64,000 nt of DNA from AC-49 sp963766605 (GCA_963766605.1 CAVYAT010000004.1:83836-147835), one strand, 5' to 3'. Numbered from the stretch's first letter, positions 43,204 to 52,126 are shown. Notes: generated by a model from the letters alone, not told the origin. Translations and numbers: made by a program.

Positions 43204-43743
43204 CTAGACGTCGCGCGCCGCGCCGACGGTCGCAACCGCCATCACGCAGGGCTCCGGCTCGCGGTTGCGCCATGCGTGGCGGGTCCCGTTCTGGACGACG
43301 CAGTCGCCAGGGTGCAGCTCGCGCTCGGCGCCGTCGTCGAGCTCCAGCCACACGCTTCCGGACAGAATCACGCCGTAGTCGACGGTGTCGGTCGTGTGCA
43401 TCCCGGGGCTGTCGGGCTCGAGCGTCTGCGCCATCCCCGGCAGGCGCTCCTCGAGTTCGGCCAGGGAGACCATCAGGTCGAACTCCGCGTCCGGTTGCGG
43501 CGTATCAGCGCCGGGGATCGTCACGAAGGCGAAGCGAAAGCCACCTGGAGCAGGGAACCACGACGCCGGCGCCGGGACGCCGGAGCCGTTAACCGGCAGT
43601 GTCGGCGCCTCGTCGGAGCCCCATACGGCGTGGAACTCTCCGCCCGGGATCAGGCCGACGGTGATCGGGGCGAGCGGCTCGTCCGATGCGAACACGGCCT
43701 TGCCCTCGGCGTTGACGGCGGTCACGACTCGACGACGGTTCAT
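43204..43743 (-). CDS. Cupin-domain protein
   Basis: 179 residues from ATG 43743 with AGGAGACAGC before it. The cupin barrel is in the C-terminal half: TTDTVDYGVILSGSVWLELD, then ELHPGDCVVQNGTRHAWRNR with the metal-type His-x-Trp. The N-terminal half, EFHAVWGSDEAPTLPVNG, is a second barrel-like part. Members of this group are often small-molecule-modifying or sensing. It is divergently paired with the TetR gene, which probably represses it. Confidence 0.83.
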   Translation of the reverse strand: MNRRRVVTAVNAEGKAVFASDEPLAPITVGLIPGGEFHAVWGSDEAPTLPVNGSGVPAPASWFPAPGGFRFAFVTIPGADTPQPDAEFDLMVSLAELEERLPGMAQTLEPDSPGMHTTDTVDYGVILSGSVWLELDDGAERELHPGDCVVQNGTRHAWRNREPEPCVMAVATVGAARDV

Positions 43744-43761
43744 GCTGTCTCCTCGGTCGGG

Positions 43762-43778
43762 TATACTACGTAGAGTAT
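43762..43778. promoter_or_regulatory. Palindromic operator between cupin and tetR
   Basis: ATACT (43763-43767) and AGTAT (43774-43778) face each other across ACGTAG, and the centre CTACGTAG is itself palindromic. TATACT and, on the other strand, TAGTAT in this stretch can serve as -10 elements, so a bound TetR dimer would cover both promoters. Confidence 0.5.
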
Positions 43779-43816
43779 GCCGTATAGCAACCGCGCGAGT
43801 CAACTCCGGCACGTCG

Positions 43817-44458
43817 ATGCCCCGCGCTGAGCGCATCGACACCGCGACCGTCATCGCGCATGCCGCGGAGATCGTCGACGGGGAGGGCGTCTCGGCGCTC
43901 ACCTTCCGCCGGCTCGCCACGGAGTGCGGCGTGACGCCGATGGCGCTCTACCGCCACGTGCGCGACAAGGACGACCTGCTCGACCGCGTCGTCGAGTCCG
44001 TCCTGGGTTCGTTTGCCGACCGGCCGCCGGCCGCCGGCGACTGGCGCGAGCGGGTCACGGCCGACTTCACGCAGGCCCGGCGCGTCTTCATGTCCCACCC
44101 CGGCATCGCCGAGATCTGCATGCAGCGCCCGACGCCGGTCGCGGCGGTGGCCCGGATCTACGACCGCGTGCTCGCCGCGCTGGCCGATGGAGGCGTCGAG
44201 GGCGCGGCGGCCGTCCACGCGTTCGACACGCTGATGATGTTCATGCTCGGTTCGGTCCTGTGGGAGATCCCGCGCAGCGACGTCGAGCGCGCGCGCCTCG
44301 TGCGCGTCGCCCTCCAGGAGCCCGAGCGCACGCCCCAGCTCATCCAGCAGGCCGCCGAACTGGCGCGCCGGGACCCCGACGTCTACTTCGCCGAAGGGCT
44401 GCAGGTGATCCTCTACGGCATCGAGGCCCGCCAGAACGGGTGGCGTGGGGCGCGATGA
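43817..44458 (+). CDS. TetR-family transcriptional regulator
   Basis: 213 residues. The DNA-binding helix-turn-helix is LTFRRLATECGVTPMALYRH followed by VRDKDDLLDRV, the TetR signature. The C-terminal ligand domain is the TetR_C type (DTLMMFMLGSVLWEIP). The likely target is the divergent cupin gene via the palindrome at 43762-43778. A fragment closely related to its last 45 bases recurs at 52069-52112. Confidence 0.9.
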   Translation: MPRAERIDTATVIAHAAEIVDGEGVSALTFRRLATECGVTPMALYRHVRDKDDLLDRVVESVLGSFADRPPAAGDWRERVTADFTQARRVFMSHPGIAEICMQRPTPVAAVARIYDRVLAALADGGVEGAAAVHAFDTLMMFMLGSVLWEIPRSDVERARLVRVALQEPERTPQLIQQAAELARRDPDVYFAEGLQVILYGIEARQNGWRGAR

Positions 44459-44465
44459 AGCCGAT

Positions 44466-45038
44466 TCAATCGTTCAGCGCGGCGGCCAGGATCTCGTCGT
44501 GATCGAACGCCAGCCGTCCCGGGAGACCGTCCACGAAGAACCAGCCGGCGTCGTCGGCGTCGTCGGTCCCCTCGACGTCTGCGTCGGCGAGCGGACCGTC
44601 GAGATGCAGCGCGAACGCGTTGGACACCGTCCATGCGGCCGGACTGTTGCGCGGGTCACGGTCGCGGCGGTCGTAGAACCCGACATGAGCGACCCGTTGC
44701 GCAAGAAACCGCGCGTCAAGGCCGGTCTCCTCGGCGAGCTCACGCAGGGCCGCGTCAAGCGCGGTCTCCCGGCCCGGCGTCCACCGCTCGCCGGCGGGGG
44801 CGTCACTGTCGTGGAAACCGCCGGGGAACGCCCATCTGCCGCGTTCGGCGACGCCTTCGCGGTCGGCGCGGCGGATCAGCAGCACCTGCCGCCGGCCGTC
44901 CCGGTCGCGGGTGACGACCAGGTCGACGGTCGGGTTGGGGCCGGGGCGCACCAATGGCTGCCCCGGACCGGGCCGCTGCCCGTCGGCGATGACCGGCTCG
45001 GGCTGCCCGGTGGTTGGGTCGCTGATGGTGCCGATCAC
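44466..45038 (-). CDS. Nudix hydrolase
   Basis: 190 residues from GTG 45038. The Nudix box is WAFPGGFHDSD followed, after a short insertion, by ETALDAALRELAEETGLDAR; the REL-EE-G core carries the metal-binding glutamates. VLLIRRADREGVAERGRWAF lies before it. It probably hydrolyses a nucleoside diphosphate derivative such as ADP-ribose. Convergent with tetR, 7 bases apart. Confidence 0.9.
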   Translation of the reverse strand: MIGTISDPTTGQPEPVIADGQRPGPGQPLVRPGPNPTVDLVVTRDRDGRRQVLLIRRADREGVAERGRWAFPGGFHDSDAPAGERWTPGRETALDAALRELAEETGLDARFLAQRVAHVGFYDRRDRDPRNSPAAWTVSNAFALHLDGPLADADVEGTDDADDAGWFFVDGLPGRLAFDHDEILAAALND

Positions 45039-45097
45039 GACACCATCTCAGGCGCACGTGCACCTGTACCGCGCAGACGCACACGTTCCACACCTGC

Positions 45098-45111
45098 GGC
45101 GCCTGAGCGCC
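45098..45111 (-). terminator. Hairpin behind the dioxygenase gene
   Basis: GGCGC-CTGA-GCGCC at 45098-45111, nine bases beyond the stop of the ring-cleavage dioxygenase (read leftward). A wider pair, CTCAGGCGC/GCGCCTGAG (45047-45055 and 45099-45107), encloses it. No T-run follows. Confidence 0.4.
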
Positions 45112-45119
45112 GCCCAGAG

Positions 45120-46070
45120 TCAGCCCGCGACCGTGACCCGTGCGCGCAGCTGCGCCGTCGTCGGCACGGGGGTCAGCGACCACTCATAGAGCTGGCGGCG
45201 GTCCTCGAGCCACGGCGGGAGCTGCAGGCTGTCGCCCATCTGCTCGTAGGAGGGCTCGTCGACGATGAAGCCGGGACCGCCGAGCTCGGCGATCTCGAAC
45301 AGAACCCCGCCCGGCTCGGTGAAGTACGTCGAGCGGAAGAAGTGGCGGTCGACGGTCCCGGTCGCGTCGGGGCACTGCGGCGCGACGACGTCGCTCCAGG
45401 CGTCGATGTCCTGCGGCGAGCAGGCCCACGCGACGTGCTGCACGACGCCGCCGCCGAAGCTTCGGCGCCCCTCGGGCGGGGCATCGATCTGATACCAGCC
45501 GCCGCGCTGCTCGCCGCGGACGTCGAGGCGGGCGTCATCGTCCGCCGTCGGCACGAAGCCGAGCTCCTCGACGCAGAACGCACGGCTTGCGGCGGTGTCC
45601 CTGGCGTACCCGCGAACGCCGTCGAAGCCCTGAAGCGCGTACTCGAACGGGACGTCGGGTGCCTCGCCGATCAGCGGCAGGTCGGGGACGTCGACGACCG
45701 CAAGCTCGTGAGCAAGCCCCTCGGGATCGCAGAACCGCAGCGTCGTTTCGGCGCGCTGCGTCGCGACACCCTCGTCGGCCAGGCGACGCTCCCAGAAGTC
45801 GAGTGCGTCCGGCACGCCGAGGCGCCAGACGATCGTGTGGACGTTGCCGGCGCCGGTGCGGCCGTTGGGCCGGCCGCGGTACTCGAAGAACGAGATGTTG
45901 TTGCCGTACGAGGCCTTCTCGTCGCCGTAGAACAGGTGGTAGGTCGTCTGATCGGTCTGGTTGATCGTCTTCTTGACGATCCGCAGACCGAGGACGCGGA
46001 CGTAGAACTCGGCGTTCGAGGGTGCGTCGGCGGTGACGCACGTGACGTGGTGGATCCCTTCAAGCCGCAT
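45120..46070 (-). CDS. Ring-cleavage-type extradiol dioxygenase (VOC superfamily)
   Basis: 316 residues with two VOC modules. GIHHVTCVTADAPSNAEFYV opens the first, NVHTIVWRLGVPDALDFWER carries a His, QHVAWACSPQDIDAWSDVVA a further His and GGVLFEIAELGGPGFIVDE the Glu of a 2-His-1-Glu iron site. The FYGDEKASYGNNISFFEY segment matches the MhqO/LinE-like group that cleaves hydroquinones. The minus-strand -10 hexamer six bases before the ATG suggests a leaderless transcript. The hydrolase upstream starts a separate gene. Confidence 0.85.
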   Translation of the reverse strand: MRLEGIHHVTCVTADAPSNAEFYVRVLGLRIVKKTINQTDQTTYHLFYGDEKASYGNNISFFEYRGRPNGRTGAGNVHTIVWRLGVPDALDFWERRLADEGVATQRAETTLRFCDPEGLAHELAVVDVPDLPLIGEAPDVPFEYALQGFDGVRGYARDTAASRAFCVEELGFVPTADDDARLDVRGEQRGGWYQIDAPPEGRRSFGGGVVQHVAWACSPQDIDAWSDVVAPQCPDATGTVDRHFFRSTYFTEPGGVLFEIAELGGPGFIVDEPSYEQMGDSLQLPPWLEDRRQLYEWSLTPVPTTAQLRARVTVAG

Positions 46071-46074
46071 CGGC

Positions 46075-47259
46075 CTACCGTAGCGCCGGCGGTGCGAGGT
46101 CGCGAGCGGCCAGCCACTCGCCGCAGGCGGCGACCGCGGTCTGCAGGCGCGGGATCTGGTCGCGGCCGATGTAGTAGTGGGTCGCACCTTCGATCGTGAC
46201 CCGGGATTTGTCCTCGCTGGCCAGACCGTCGTAGAGCAGGTCGGCGTAGCCGGGCGTGCAGATGTTGTCGGCGCTGCCGTGGACGACGAGCGCGGGGACC
46301 GTGACGTGGGCGCCGTGGCGGACGCCGTCGCCGTGGGCGTCATCGATGCTCCACTGCGACAGCCAGCTGCGCAGCGTCGAGAACCGCGCGAGACCGATCG
46401 GCCCGTTGTTGGCGATCCGCGGGTCGCCGAGGAATGACGTGCCCGGCTCGCGGTCGTTGGGGTCGACCGACGGGTCGAGGCTGCGCGGGTCGGCCATCGT
46501 CCCGTGCACGACGAACCCATGCTCGTCGTGCGGCAGGCCCCGCCCGCGCAGCACGTCGAGGCGATTGCGGACGTCGTCGGTGATGCGGCGGATTCGCGCG
46601 GCCTGCGCGGCGCGATAGCGCGCGAGGAACTCGGCGCTGTACGGCGGCTGCTGCGGGTTGGCCGGGTCGTAGAGGTCGAGCGACGCCTCGCGGTCAAAGA
46701 AGTCCGACTCGTCGCGCACCGCCGGGTCGATGCAGTCACGCAATACCTGGTGGCGGCTCGGGTGCGCGGCGAGCAGGAGCATCGCGTCGGCCGCCGGGAG
46801 CTCGGCCGTGGTCAGGTCGGGCGGATCGCCGGCCGGGGTCGCGGTCACCGTTGGGTGCACGGCCTGGCTCTGGTAATAGATCGAGAGCGACCCGCCGCCG
46901 CTCCAGCCGGCGAGGACGACCTTCTCGTAGCCGAGCCGCTCGCGCGCGTGGCGCATCGCCGCCGCGAGGTCGAGCACGACCTTCTCCATGATCAGCGCCG
47001 TGTCGTTGCCCCGGTAGCGGCTGTTGGCATAGATGACGTGGTGACCGGCGCGGGCGAGCGCGGTCACGAACGGCAGGTAGGCGCCGCCGCCGATCGGGTG
47101 CATGAACAGCAGGACCACGTCGGACTCGATGCCGACCGGGACGAGTTGGTGTGCCTCGAGGAAGACATGGCCCTCCTCGCCGCCGTAGGTGTCCTTGAAC
47201 GCCGCCTGCTCGCGGTAGCCGATCCCGAACGCCCGGCGATCGACCTCGAAGGGCTGCAT
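46075..47259 (-). CDS. Alpha/beta hydrolase
   Basis: 394 residues from ATG 47259. LLFMHPIGGGAYLPFVTALA is the oxyanion loop, VLAGWSGGGSLSIYYQSQAV the nucleophile elbow (Gly-Trp-Ser-Gly-Gly), VVHGSADNICTPGYADLLY has the Asp and EGATHYYIGRDQIPRLQ the His. No signal peptide is seen. It is followed at once by the dioxygenase gene, 4 bases away, suggesting an aromatic-compound pathway; the substrate is unknown. It is divergent from the isocitrate-lyase-family gene. Confidence 0.83.
   Translation of the reverse strand: MQPFEVDRRAFGIGYREQAAFKDTYGGEEGHVFLEAHQLVPVGIESDVVLLFMHPIGGGAYLPFVTALARAGHHVIYANSRYRGNDTALIMEKVVLDLAAAMRHARERLGYEKVVLAGWSGGGSLSIYYQSQAVHPTVTATPAGDPPDLTTAELPAADAMLLLAAHPSRHQVLRDCIDPAVRDESDFFDREASLDLYDPANPQQPPYSAEFLARYRAAQAARIRRITDDVRNRLDVLRGRGLPHDEHGFVVHGTMADPRSLDPSVDPNDREPGTSFLGDPRIANNGPIGLARFSTLRSWLSQWSIDDAHGDGVRHGAHVTVPALVVHGSADNICTPGYADLLYDGLASEDKSRVTIEGATHYYIGRDQIPRLQTAVAACGEWLAARDLAPPALR
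46077..46082 (-). promoter_or_regulatory. Leaderless-type -10 of the dioxygenase
   Basis: TACGGT on the minus strand, six bases before the ATG at 46070. It overlaps the stop codon of the upstream hydrolase gene, so the dioxygenase may also be transcribed alone. Confidence 0.4.
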
Positions 47260-47267
47260 GGCGGCGG

Positions 47268-47277
47268 ACAATAGAGT
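47268..47277. promoter_or_regulatory. Overlapping divergent -10 elements
   Basis: TATTGT (minus, 47268-47273) lies eight bases before the hydrolase ATG 47259, and TAGAGT (plus, 47272-47277) lies seven bases before the GTG 47285. They share two bases, so the two genes cannot both be transcribed from here at once. Confidence 0.5.
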
Positions 47278-47284
47278 GGGTGGG

Positions 47285-48106
47285 GTGGCCCGGGCCGCAA
47301 CGATCCGCGACCGCCTCACGGAGGGCGGGATCCTCGTCGCGATGGGCGCGCACGACGGGCTCGCCGCCCGCCTTGCCGAGCGCGAGGGCTTTCGCGCGCT
47401 CTACCACGGCAGCTACGCCGCGTCTTCGGCGCACGGCGTGCCCGACGTCGGGCTGATCGGGCTGGGCGAGACGGCGGCCAACCTTCGCCGCGTGACGTCG
47501 TCGACGACGCTGCCGGTGATCGCCGACGCCGACACCGGCTACGGCGACGAGCGCGCGGTCGCGCACGCCGTGGCCGAGCTCGAGCGGGCCGGTGCGTCGG
47601 CGATCCAGATCGAGGACCAGGTGTGGCCCAAGCGTTGCGGCCACATGGCGGGCAAGGAGGTGATCGCGGCCGACGACATGGTGCTCAAGGTGCGCGCGGC
47701 GTGCGCGGCGCGTGACCCCGAGACGGTGATCATCGCCCGCACGGACGCGCTGCAACCGCACGGGCTCGACGAGGCGCTCTCGCGCTGCCGCGCCTACGCC
47801 GACGCGGGCGCCGATCTGGTGTTCGTCGATGCGCCGCAGGATCGCGACGAGCTGCGCGCCGCGGCGACGGACGGCGGCGCGCCGGGCGTCGCGAACATGG
47901 TCGAGACGGGCGTGACGCCGCTGCTGCCGATCGCCGAGCTTGCGCAGCTCGGCTTTGCGCTCGTGATCTTCCCGGCGACGCACGTGTGGGCGTTCGCGGG
48001 CCAGTACTCACGGCTGTGCCGGGCGATCCTCGACGACGGGACGACCGAGGCAATGCGCGACGAGCTGCTGGGGTTCGCCGAGACGAACGCCGTGCTCGGG
48101 CTGTGA
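47285..48106 (+). CDS. Isocitrate lyase/PEP mutase-family protein
   Basis: 273 residues from GTG 47285; an upstream in-frame ATG at 47258 (adjoining the hydrolase start on the other strand) and a GTG at 47276 are alternatives, and the -10 element favours 47285. The active-site signatures ADADTGYGDE, IQIEDQVWPKRCGHMAGKE (catalytic Cys in KRCGH) and IIARTDALQPHG are present. 2-methylisocitrate lyase or oxaloacetate/carboxy-PEP-type activity is plausible. No propionate-pathway genes lie beside it. Confidence 0.88.
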   Translation: MARAATIRDRLTEGGILVAMGAHDGLAARLAEREGFRALYHGSYAASSAHGVPDVGLIGLGETAANLRRVTSSTTLPVIADADTGYGDERAVAHAVAELERAGASAIQIEDQVWPKRCGHMAGKEVIAADDMVLKVRAACAARDPETVIIARTDALQPHGLDEALSRCRAYADAGADLVFVDAPQDRDELRAAATDGGAPGVANMVETGVTPLLPIAELAQLGFALVIFPATHVWAFAGQYSRLCRAILDDGTTEAMRDELLGFAETNAVLGL

Positions 48107-48166
48107 GCTGTTGAGATTGGGTTAGCTGCCGGGTGCGCCCTATGGCGCGCATGAGACGATCCGCCG

Positions 48167-49105
48167 ATGCGGGACGCACGTCTCCCCGCAGTGCTCGTCG
48201 GCCTCGTGTTGTTGGCCACCCCGGCGGCGGCGACGGCCGCCAAGAAGCATCACGCCCCCAAGGCCGACCTCAAGGTCGTGGCGGTCCAGACGAACTTCGG
48301 CGACCCGGCGTACGCGCTCCTTGGCACCGACGGAGTGATGGAGCCGGTCGAGGTTCGCGTGGCGGTCAAGAATCAGGGCAAGAAGGACGCGCCCACGCCG
48401 ACCATCGATGTGTTCTTCCAGGACAGCGCGCGTCATCACTTCGAGAAGCGGATCAAGTTCCCCACGCTGAAGGCGGGCAAGCATCCTCACTCCGAGACCG
48501 TCGAGCTCACCGGCAAGCCCAAGCTCGGCTTCGCCCAGGTCGGCGTCGTCGCGGATCCCGACGAGAAGATCCCGGACACCGACCGGGCCAACAACTTCTT
48601 CAAGAGCGAGCATTTCGTGGTCATCGCCAAGCAGTGGAACGTGAATGATTTCGAGACGATCACGACCCAGCCCGGGTCGGCCGCGCGCACCACGAACGCC
48701 GCAGCGGGGTTCCACTTCGAGTTCTCCCTGTTTGACCACTCAATGCAGCAGTACGTCTACCTGCCGATGGGCGGCATCACCAGCACCTCGACGTACGGCG
48801 GCGTCTGCACGGGCACCGGATCGCTGACGGTGACCCACACCCCGTGGGCGGGCTTCCTGCACATCAACAGCGACTTCAGGTCCTACGACGCGCTCGTGGA
48901 GGCCGACCCGACCAAGTACCCGGTCACGATCACGTGCCTCGGGGGGATCAGCACGACCGCGATGAACGGCTTCGACGATCTCGACACGTCAGCCGACGGC
49001 ACTGCCCCGGTGACCAACGAGCAGGCGCCGAAGGTGACCGGCGACTTCCCCGATCCGACGAAGCGCCTCGAGTGGAAGTGGCAGTTCCAGGCCGCGGGCC
49101 AGTAG
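48167..49105 (+). CDS. Secreted CARDB-like domain protein
   Basis: 312 residues. A signal peptide (MRDARLPAVLVGLVLLATPA, cleaved near 25) precedes a CARDB-type beta domain (about 33-130: DLKVVAVQTNFGDPAY, VEVRVAVKNQGKKDAPTPTI, VVADPDEKIPDTDRANNFF), then a region of about 150 residues unique to this protein with Gly/Thr-rich strands. No enzymatic residues can be named. It is probably an exported adhesive or matrix protein. Start ATG 48167. Confidence 0.75.
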   Translation: MRDARLPAVLVGLVLLATPAAATAAKKHHAPKADLKVVAVQTNFGDPAYALLGTDGVMEPVEVRVAVKNQGKKDAPTPTIDVFFQDSARHHFEKRIKFPTLKAGKHPHSETVELTGKPKLGFAQVGVVADPDEKIPDTDRANNFFKSEHFVVIAKQWNVNDFETITTQPGSAARTTNAAAGFHFEFSLFDHSMQQYVYLPMGGITSTSTYGGVCTGTGSLTVTHTPWAGFLHINSDFRSYDALVEADPTKYPVTITCLGGISTTAMNGFDDLDTSADGTAPVTNEQAPKVTGDFPDPTKRLEWKWQFQAAGQ

Positions 49106-49171
49106 CTCCTGTACGCGTAACATCGCCGGCGTCGCGCCCGGGGCAGGCGCTCGCCGATGGTTCGGCCCGGC

Positions 49172-51523
49172 TCACGCCGCCGCGCGGGATCCATCGGCGT
49201 TGGCGGCGTACGACGCCAGCACCGTGGTGACCTCGTCCGCCGGAAGCGGGCGGTGCAACAGGAAGCCCTGGGCGAGGTCGCAGCCCAGCGCTCGCAGGCG
49301 TGCGAGCTGGCCGGGCGTCTCCACGCCTTCGGCGATCGCGACGCTGCCCAGCGCGTGGGCCAGGCTCACGAGGTTCGACGCGATCGCGGCGTCGCGCTCG
49401 CTGTCCTCGACGCCGGCCACGAACGAGCGGTCGATCTTGAGCATGTCGATCGGGAAATGGCGCAGCTGGCCCAGCGACGAGAAGCCCGTCCCGAAGTCGT
49501 CGATCGCGATGCTCACACCGCCGCCGTGCAGGCGGGCGAGCTCGGCGCAGGCCGATGTCGATGCCGTCGAGTCCTCGACGATCGCCGATTCGGTGATCTC
49601 CAGCCCGAGGCGCGCTGCCGGCAATTTTGTCGCCGCGAGCACAGTCTCGACCAGGTCGGCGAAGCCGCCGGCCGCGAGCTGGTGCGGCGAGACGTTGACC
49701 CACATCACGAACGGGTCGGCCAGCAGCCCGTCGCGGTCCCAGTCGGCGGCCTGGCCGCAGGCTTCGCGCAGCACCCACTCGCCGATCGGCAGGATCAGGC
49801 CACGCTGCTCGGCCAGCGCGATGAACGACCCCGGTTCGACGAGGCCGCGGTTGGGCGAGCGCCACCGAATGAGCGCCTCGGCGCCGGTCAGCGCAGCGCC
49901 GTCGATCGTCAGCTCGGGCTGGTAATGCAGCTCGAGCTCGTTGCGGCGCAGCGCATCCCGCAGGTCGCGCTCGATGCCGACCTGCTCACCGGCGTCGTGT
50001 GCCATCGCCGGCGCGAACACCTCGATCTGCCCGCGCCCCGCCGCCTTGGCGGCGTACATCGCCAGGTCGGCGTGGCGCAGCATCTCTGACGCGCCGGCCG
50101 ACCCGTCGGCAGCGGTCGCGATGCCGATGCTCGCGCCGAGCGTGAACTCGCGGTCGTCGATCGCGAACGGGGCTCGCGCGGCGACGAGCAACGCCCGTGC
50201 GACATCGTGCGCTCGACCTCCGCCGGCCGGCTCGAGCAACACCGCGAACTCGTCACCGCCGAGACGGGCCAGCGTGTCGCCGGCGCCGATCGCCGCCGCG
50301 AAGCGCGACGCCGCCTCGCGCAGCAGCTCGTCGCCCGCGTCGTGGCCGAGCGTGTCGTTGACCTGCTTGAAGCCGTCGAGGTCGGCGAGCAGGACTGCGA
50401 GCTGCGCGCCGCTGCGCCCGCGGCGGGTCAGGGCGTGGGCGAGCCGATCGCGGAACAGCGCGCGGTTGGGCAGCGCAGTGACATCGTCATGAAACGCCTG
50501 GCGGGCGAGCTCGTCCTCGAGCGCGGCGCGCTCGGTGATGTCCCGGGCGTTGAGCACCACGCCGCGCACGTGACGGTCGTGGCGCAGGTCGGTGAGGTGC
50601 GCCTCGAGCCGGCGCCACTCGCCGAACGTGTTGCGCACCCGCAGGACTGTCTGGGCCGACGCGCCCTCGATCGCCGCGGTGCGCAGCGCTGGGCGGTCGT
50701 CGGGGTGGACGAACCGCTCGAGCCCGTCGCCGAGCAGGGCGTCCTCCTCGCAGCCGACCATCTGGAGCACCGCTGGGCCGGCGTAGACGCAGCCCTGCCC
50801 GTCGAGCACGACGACGAAGTCGGTCGACGAGGTGACGACGCTGCGGAAGTGCGCGGTCTGGCGGCGGGTGGTGCGAATCAGCGCCGTCGCCAGGATCAGC
50901 GACACCAGCAGCCCGCCGATGCCGAGCGCGATCTGCAGGACGATCAGGTCATCGATGCCGGCATCGGCAGCACCGCCGATCGTGCGCTCGGCGTTCAGCG
51001 ACACGTTGGCGGTCAGTGCGGCGAGCACGCGCAGCCGCATGATCGGCGCGAGGCCGGCGATCGCCCCGTCGACTTCGAGTCCGACGCCGCGCAGCGATCG
51101 TCCGGCGAGGATCGCGTTGCCGGTCTGGGTCAGGTCGCCCACGAGCCGCTCCTCCTGGTGGAGCTGGCGTCGGGCGAGGGGATCGGAGGTCGCGGTGACG
51201 TCGGTCTCGTCGTCGTTGCCGCTCACCTCGGGCGCCTCGCCGCCGTTGAGCAGGGCGCGCGCGCTGGCCGCCATGACCAGTCCGTCGCCGGTGGGGTCGG
51301 CCCGAGCCCCGGCCTTGGCCAGCAGCACGTCACCCACGTAGCGCAGGGCGAGCGTCTGCTGGCGGGCGGCGATGCGGACGACCGCGGCGTGGTGGCGCGC
51401 GCGCGAGATGGCGGAGATCGACAGGGCGACGGTCAGCGCGCTGGACAGCGCGAAGGTCACCAGGATCGCGGCGATCGCCGGGCGTCCACGGCGGGTCATC
51501 GGGCTGAAGCGCGTGGACTCCAT
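49172..51523 (-). CDS. Membrane-anchored GGDEF-EAL protein
   Basis: 783 residues. Membrane segments near 16-38 and about 195-220 flank a helical sensor of about 150 residues. A PAS-type domain (about 235-355) leads to GGDEF (DALTRRGRS then ADLDGFKQVNDTLGHDAGDE and LARLGGDEFAVLL) and EAL (GAEALIRWRSPNRGLVEPGS, SIAIDDFGTGFSSLGQLRHF). The GGDEF motif is intact. The I-site position reads GAGD, so product inhibition is probably lost. Both c-di-GMP activities are possible. It follows a cupredoxin gene 2 bases away. Confidence 0.9.
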   Translation of the reverse strand: MESTRFSPMTRRGRPAIAAILVTFALSSALTVALSISAISRARHHAAVVRIAARQQTLALRYVGDVLLAKAGARADPTGDGLVMAASARALLNGGEAPEVSGNDDETDVTATSDPLARRQLHQEERLVGDLTQTGNAILAGRSLRGVGLEVDGAIAGLAPIMRLRVLAALTANVSLNAERTIGGAADAGIDDLIVLQIALGIGGLLVSLILATALIRTTRRQTAHFRSVVTSSTDFVVVLDGQGCVYAGPAVLQMVGCEEDALLGDGLERFVHPDDRPALRTAAIEGASAQTVLRVRNTFGEWRRLEAHLTDLRHDRHVRGVVLNARDITERAALEDELARQAFHDDVTALPNRALFRDRLAHALTRRGRSGAQLAVLLADLDGFKQVNDTLGHDAGDELLREAASRFAAAIGAGDTLARLGGDEFAVLLEPAGGGRAHDVARALLVAARAPFAIDDREFTLGASIGIATAADGSAGASEMLRHADLAMYAAKAAGRGQIEVFAPAMAHDAGEQVGIERDLRDALRRNELELHYQPELTIDGAALTGAEALIRWRSPNRGLVEPGSFIALAEQRGLILPIGEWVLREACGQAADWDRDGLLADPFVMWVNVSPHQLAAGGFADLVETVLAATKLPAARLGLEITESAIVEDSTASTSACAELARLHGGGVSIAIDDFGTGFSSLGQLRHFPIDMLKIDRSFVAGVEDSERDAAIASNLVSLAHALGSVAIAEGVETPGQLARLRALGCDLAQGFLLHRPLPADEVTTVLASYAANADGSRAAA

Positions 51524-51525
51524 GC

Positions 51526-51966
51526 TCACCGCACAACGATCGTCGCGTGCATGCCGCCGAGGTAGTGGCCCGCCATGTTGCACAGCAGGATGTAGCGGCC
51601 CGGCTCAAGACGGAGGTCGAGCCTGCGCCGGGCCCCGGGCTCCCCCGGCTCGAGTGTGCCGGCCGTTTCGGGCTTGACGGCGTCTTCGTCGACGGTCAGC
51701 CCGTCGGCGCGCAGCGGCAGCGGCCCGCGCCCCTGGCGTACGACGATCAGTTCGTGCATGTCCGGCCCGCGGTTGGTCACGAGCAGCTGGACCCGCCCCG
51801 CGGCGTGGCGCGTCGGCGCGGTGATCCTGAAGTCGCGCTCGCTGATTGCGATGACCGGCCGTCCCGGCGCGCGGGCCGGAGCCGGTCGCGGCCATGCAGC
51901 GACCACGGCCGTCGCCATCACAGCGACCACCAGCGCAGCGGCCCTGTTTCCGCACGCAACCCGCAT
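51526..51966 (-). CDS. Cupredoxin-like secreted protein
   Basis: 146 residues. An N-terminal hydrophobic segment (about 8-26) is a signal peptide or anchor. The plastocyanin-type copper ligands are visible: His in DMHELIVVRQGRG, and Cys-His-Met in ILLCNMAGHYLGGMHATIVV. It should bind one type-1 copper and act in electron transfer or copper sensing outside the membrane. It ends 2 bases before the ATG of the GGDEF-EAL gene, so the two are one operon. Confidence 0.8.
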   Translation of the reverse strand: MRVACGNRAAALVVAVMATAVVAAWPRPAPARAPGRPVIAISERDFRITAPTRHAAGRVQLLVTNRGPDMHELIVVRQGRGPLPLRADGLTVDEDAVKPETAGTLEPGEPGARRRLDLRLEPGRYILLCNMAGHYLGGMHATIVVR

Positions 51967-52068
51967 CGTCTACGGCATCGGCCCGAATTCCGGCGGCTTT
52001 AGCCGAAATGTCCCGATACACGGCCCCGCGGGCCGCCGGCGCGCACGACCGCGGGGGTGGCTACGGGC

Positions 52069-52119
52069 CTCGATGGCGTCGAGGCCCGCCAGAATGCGGG
52101 GCGTGGGACGACCTCGTGA
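52069..52119 (+). pseudogene. Relic of a TetR gene 3' end
   Basis: The 44 bases 52069-52112 match the tail of the TetR gene (44412-44455) at 35 of 44 positions. They encode LDGVEARQNAGRGTT (compare LYGIEARQNGWRGAR) before a stop at 52117-52119. Nothing upstream is recognisable, so this is probably a degraded copy of a related regulator. Confidence 0.4.
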
Positions 52120-52126
52120 TCGCGGC

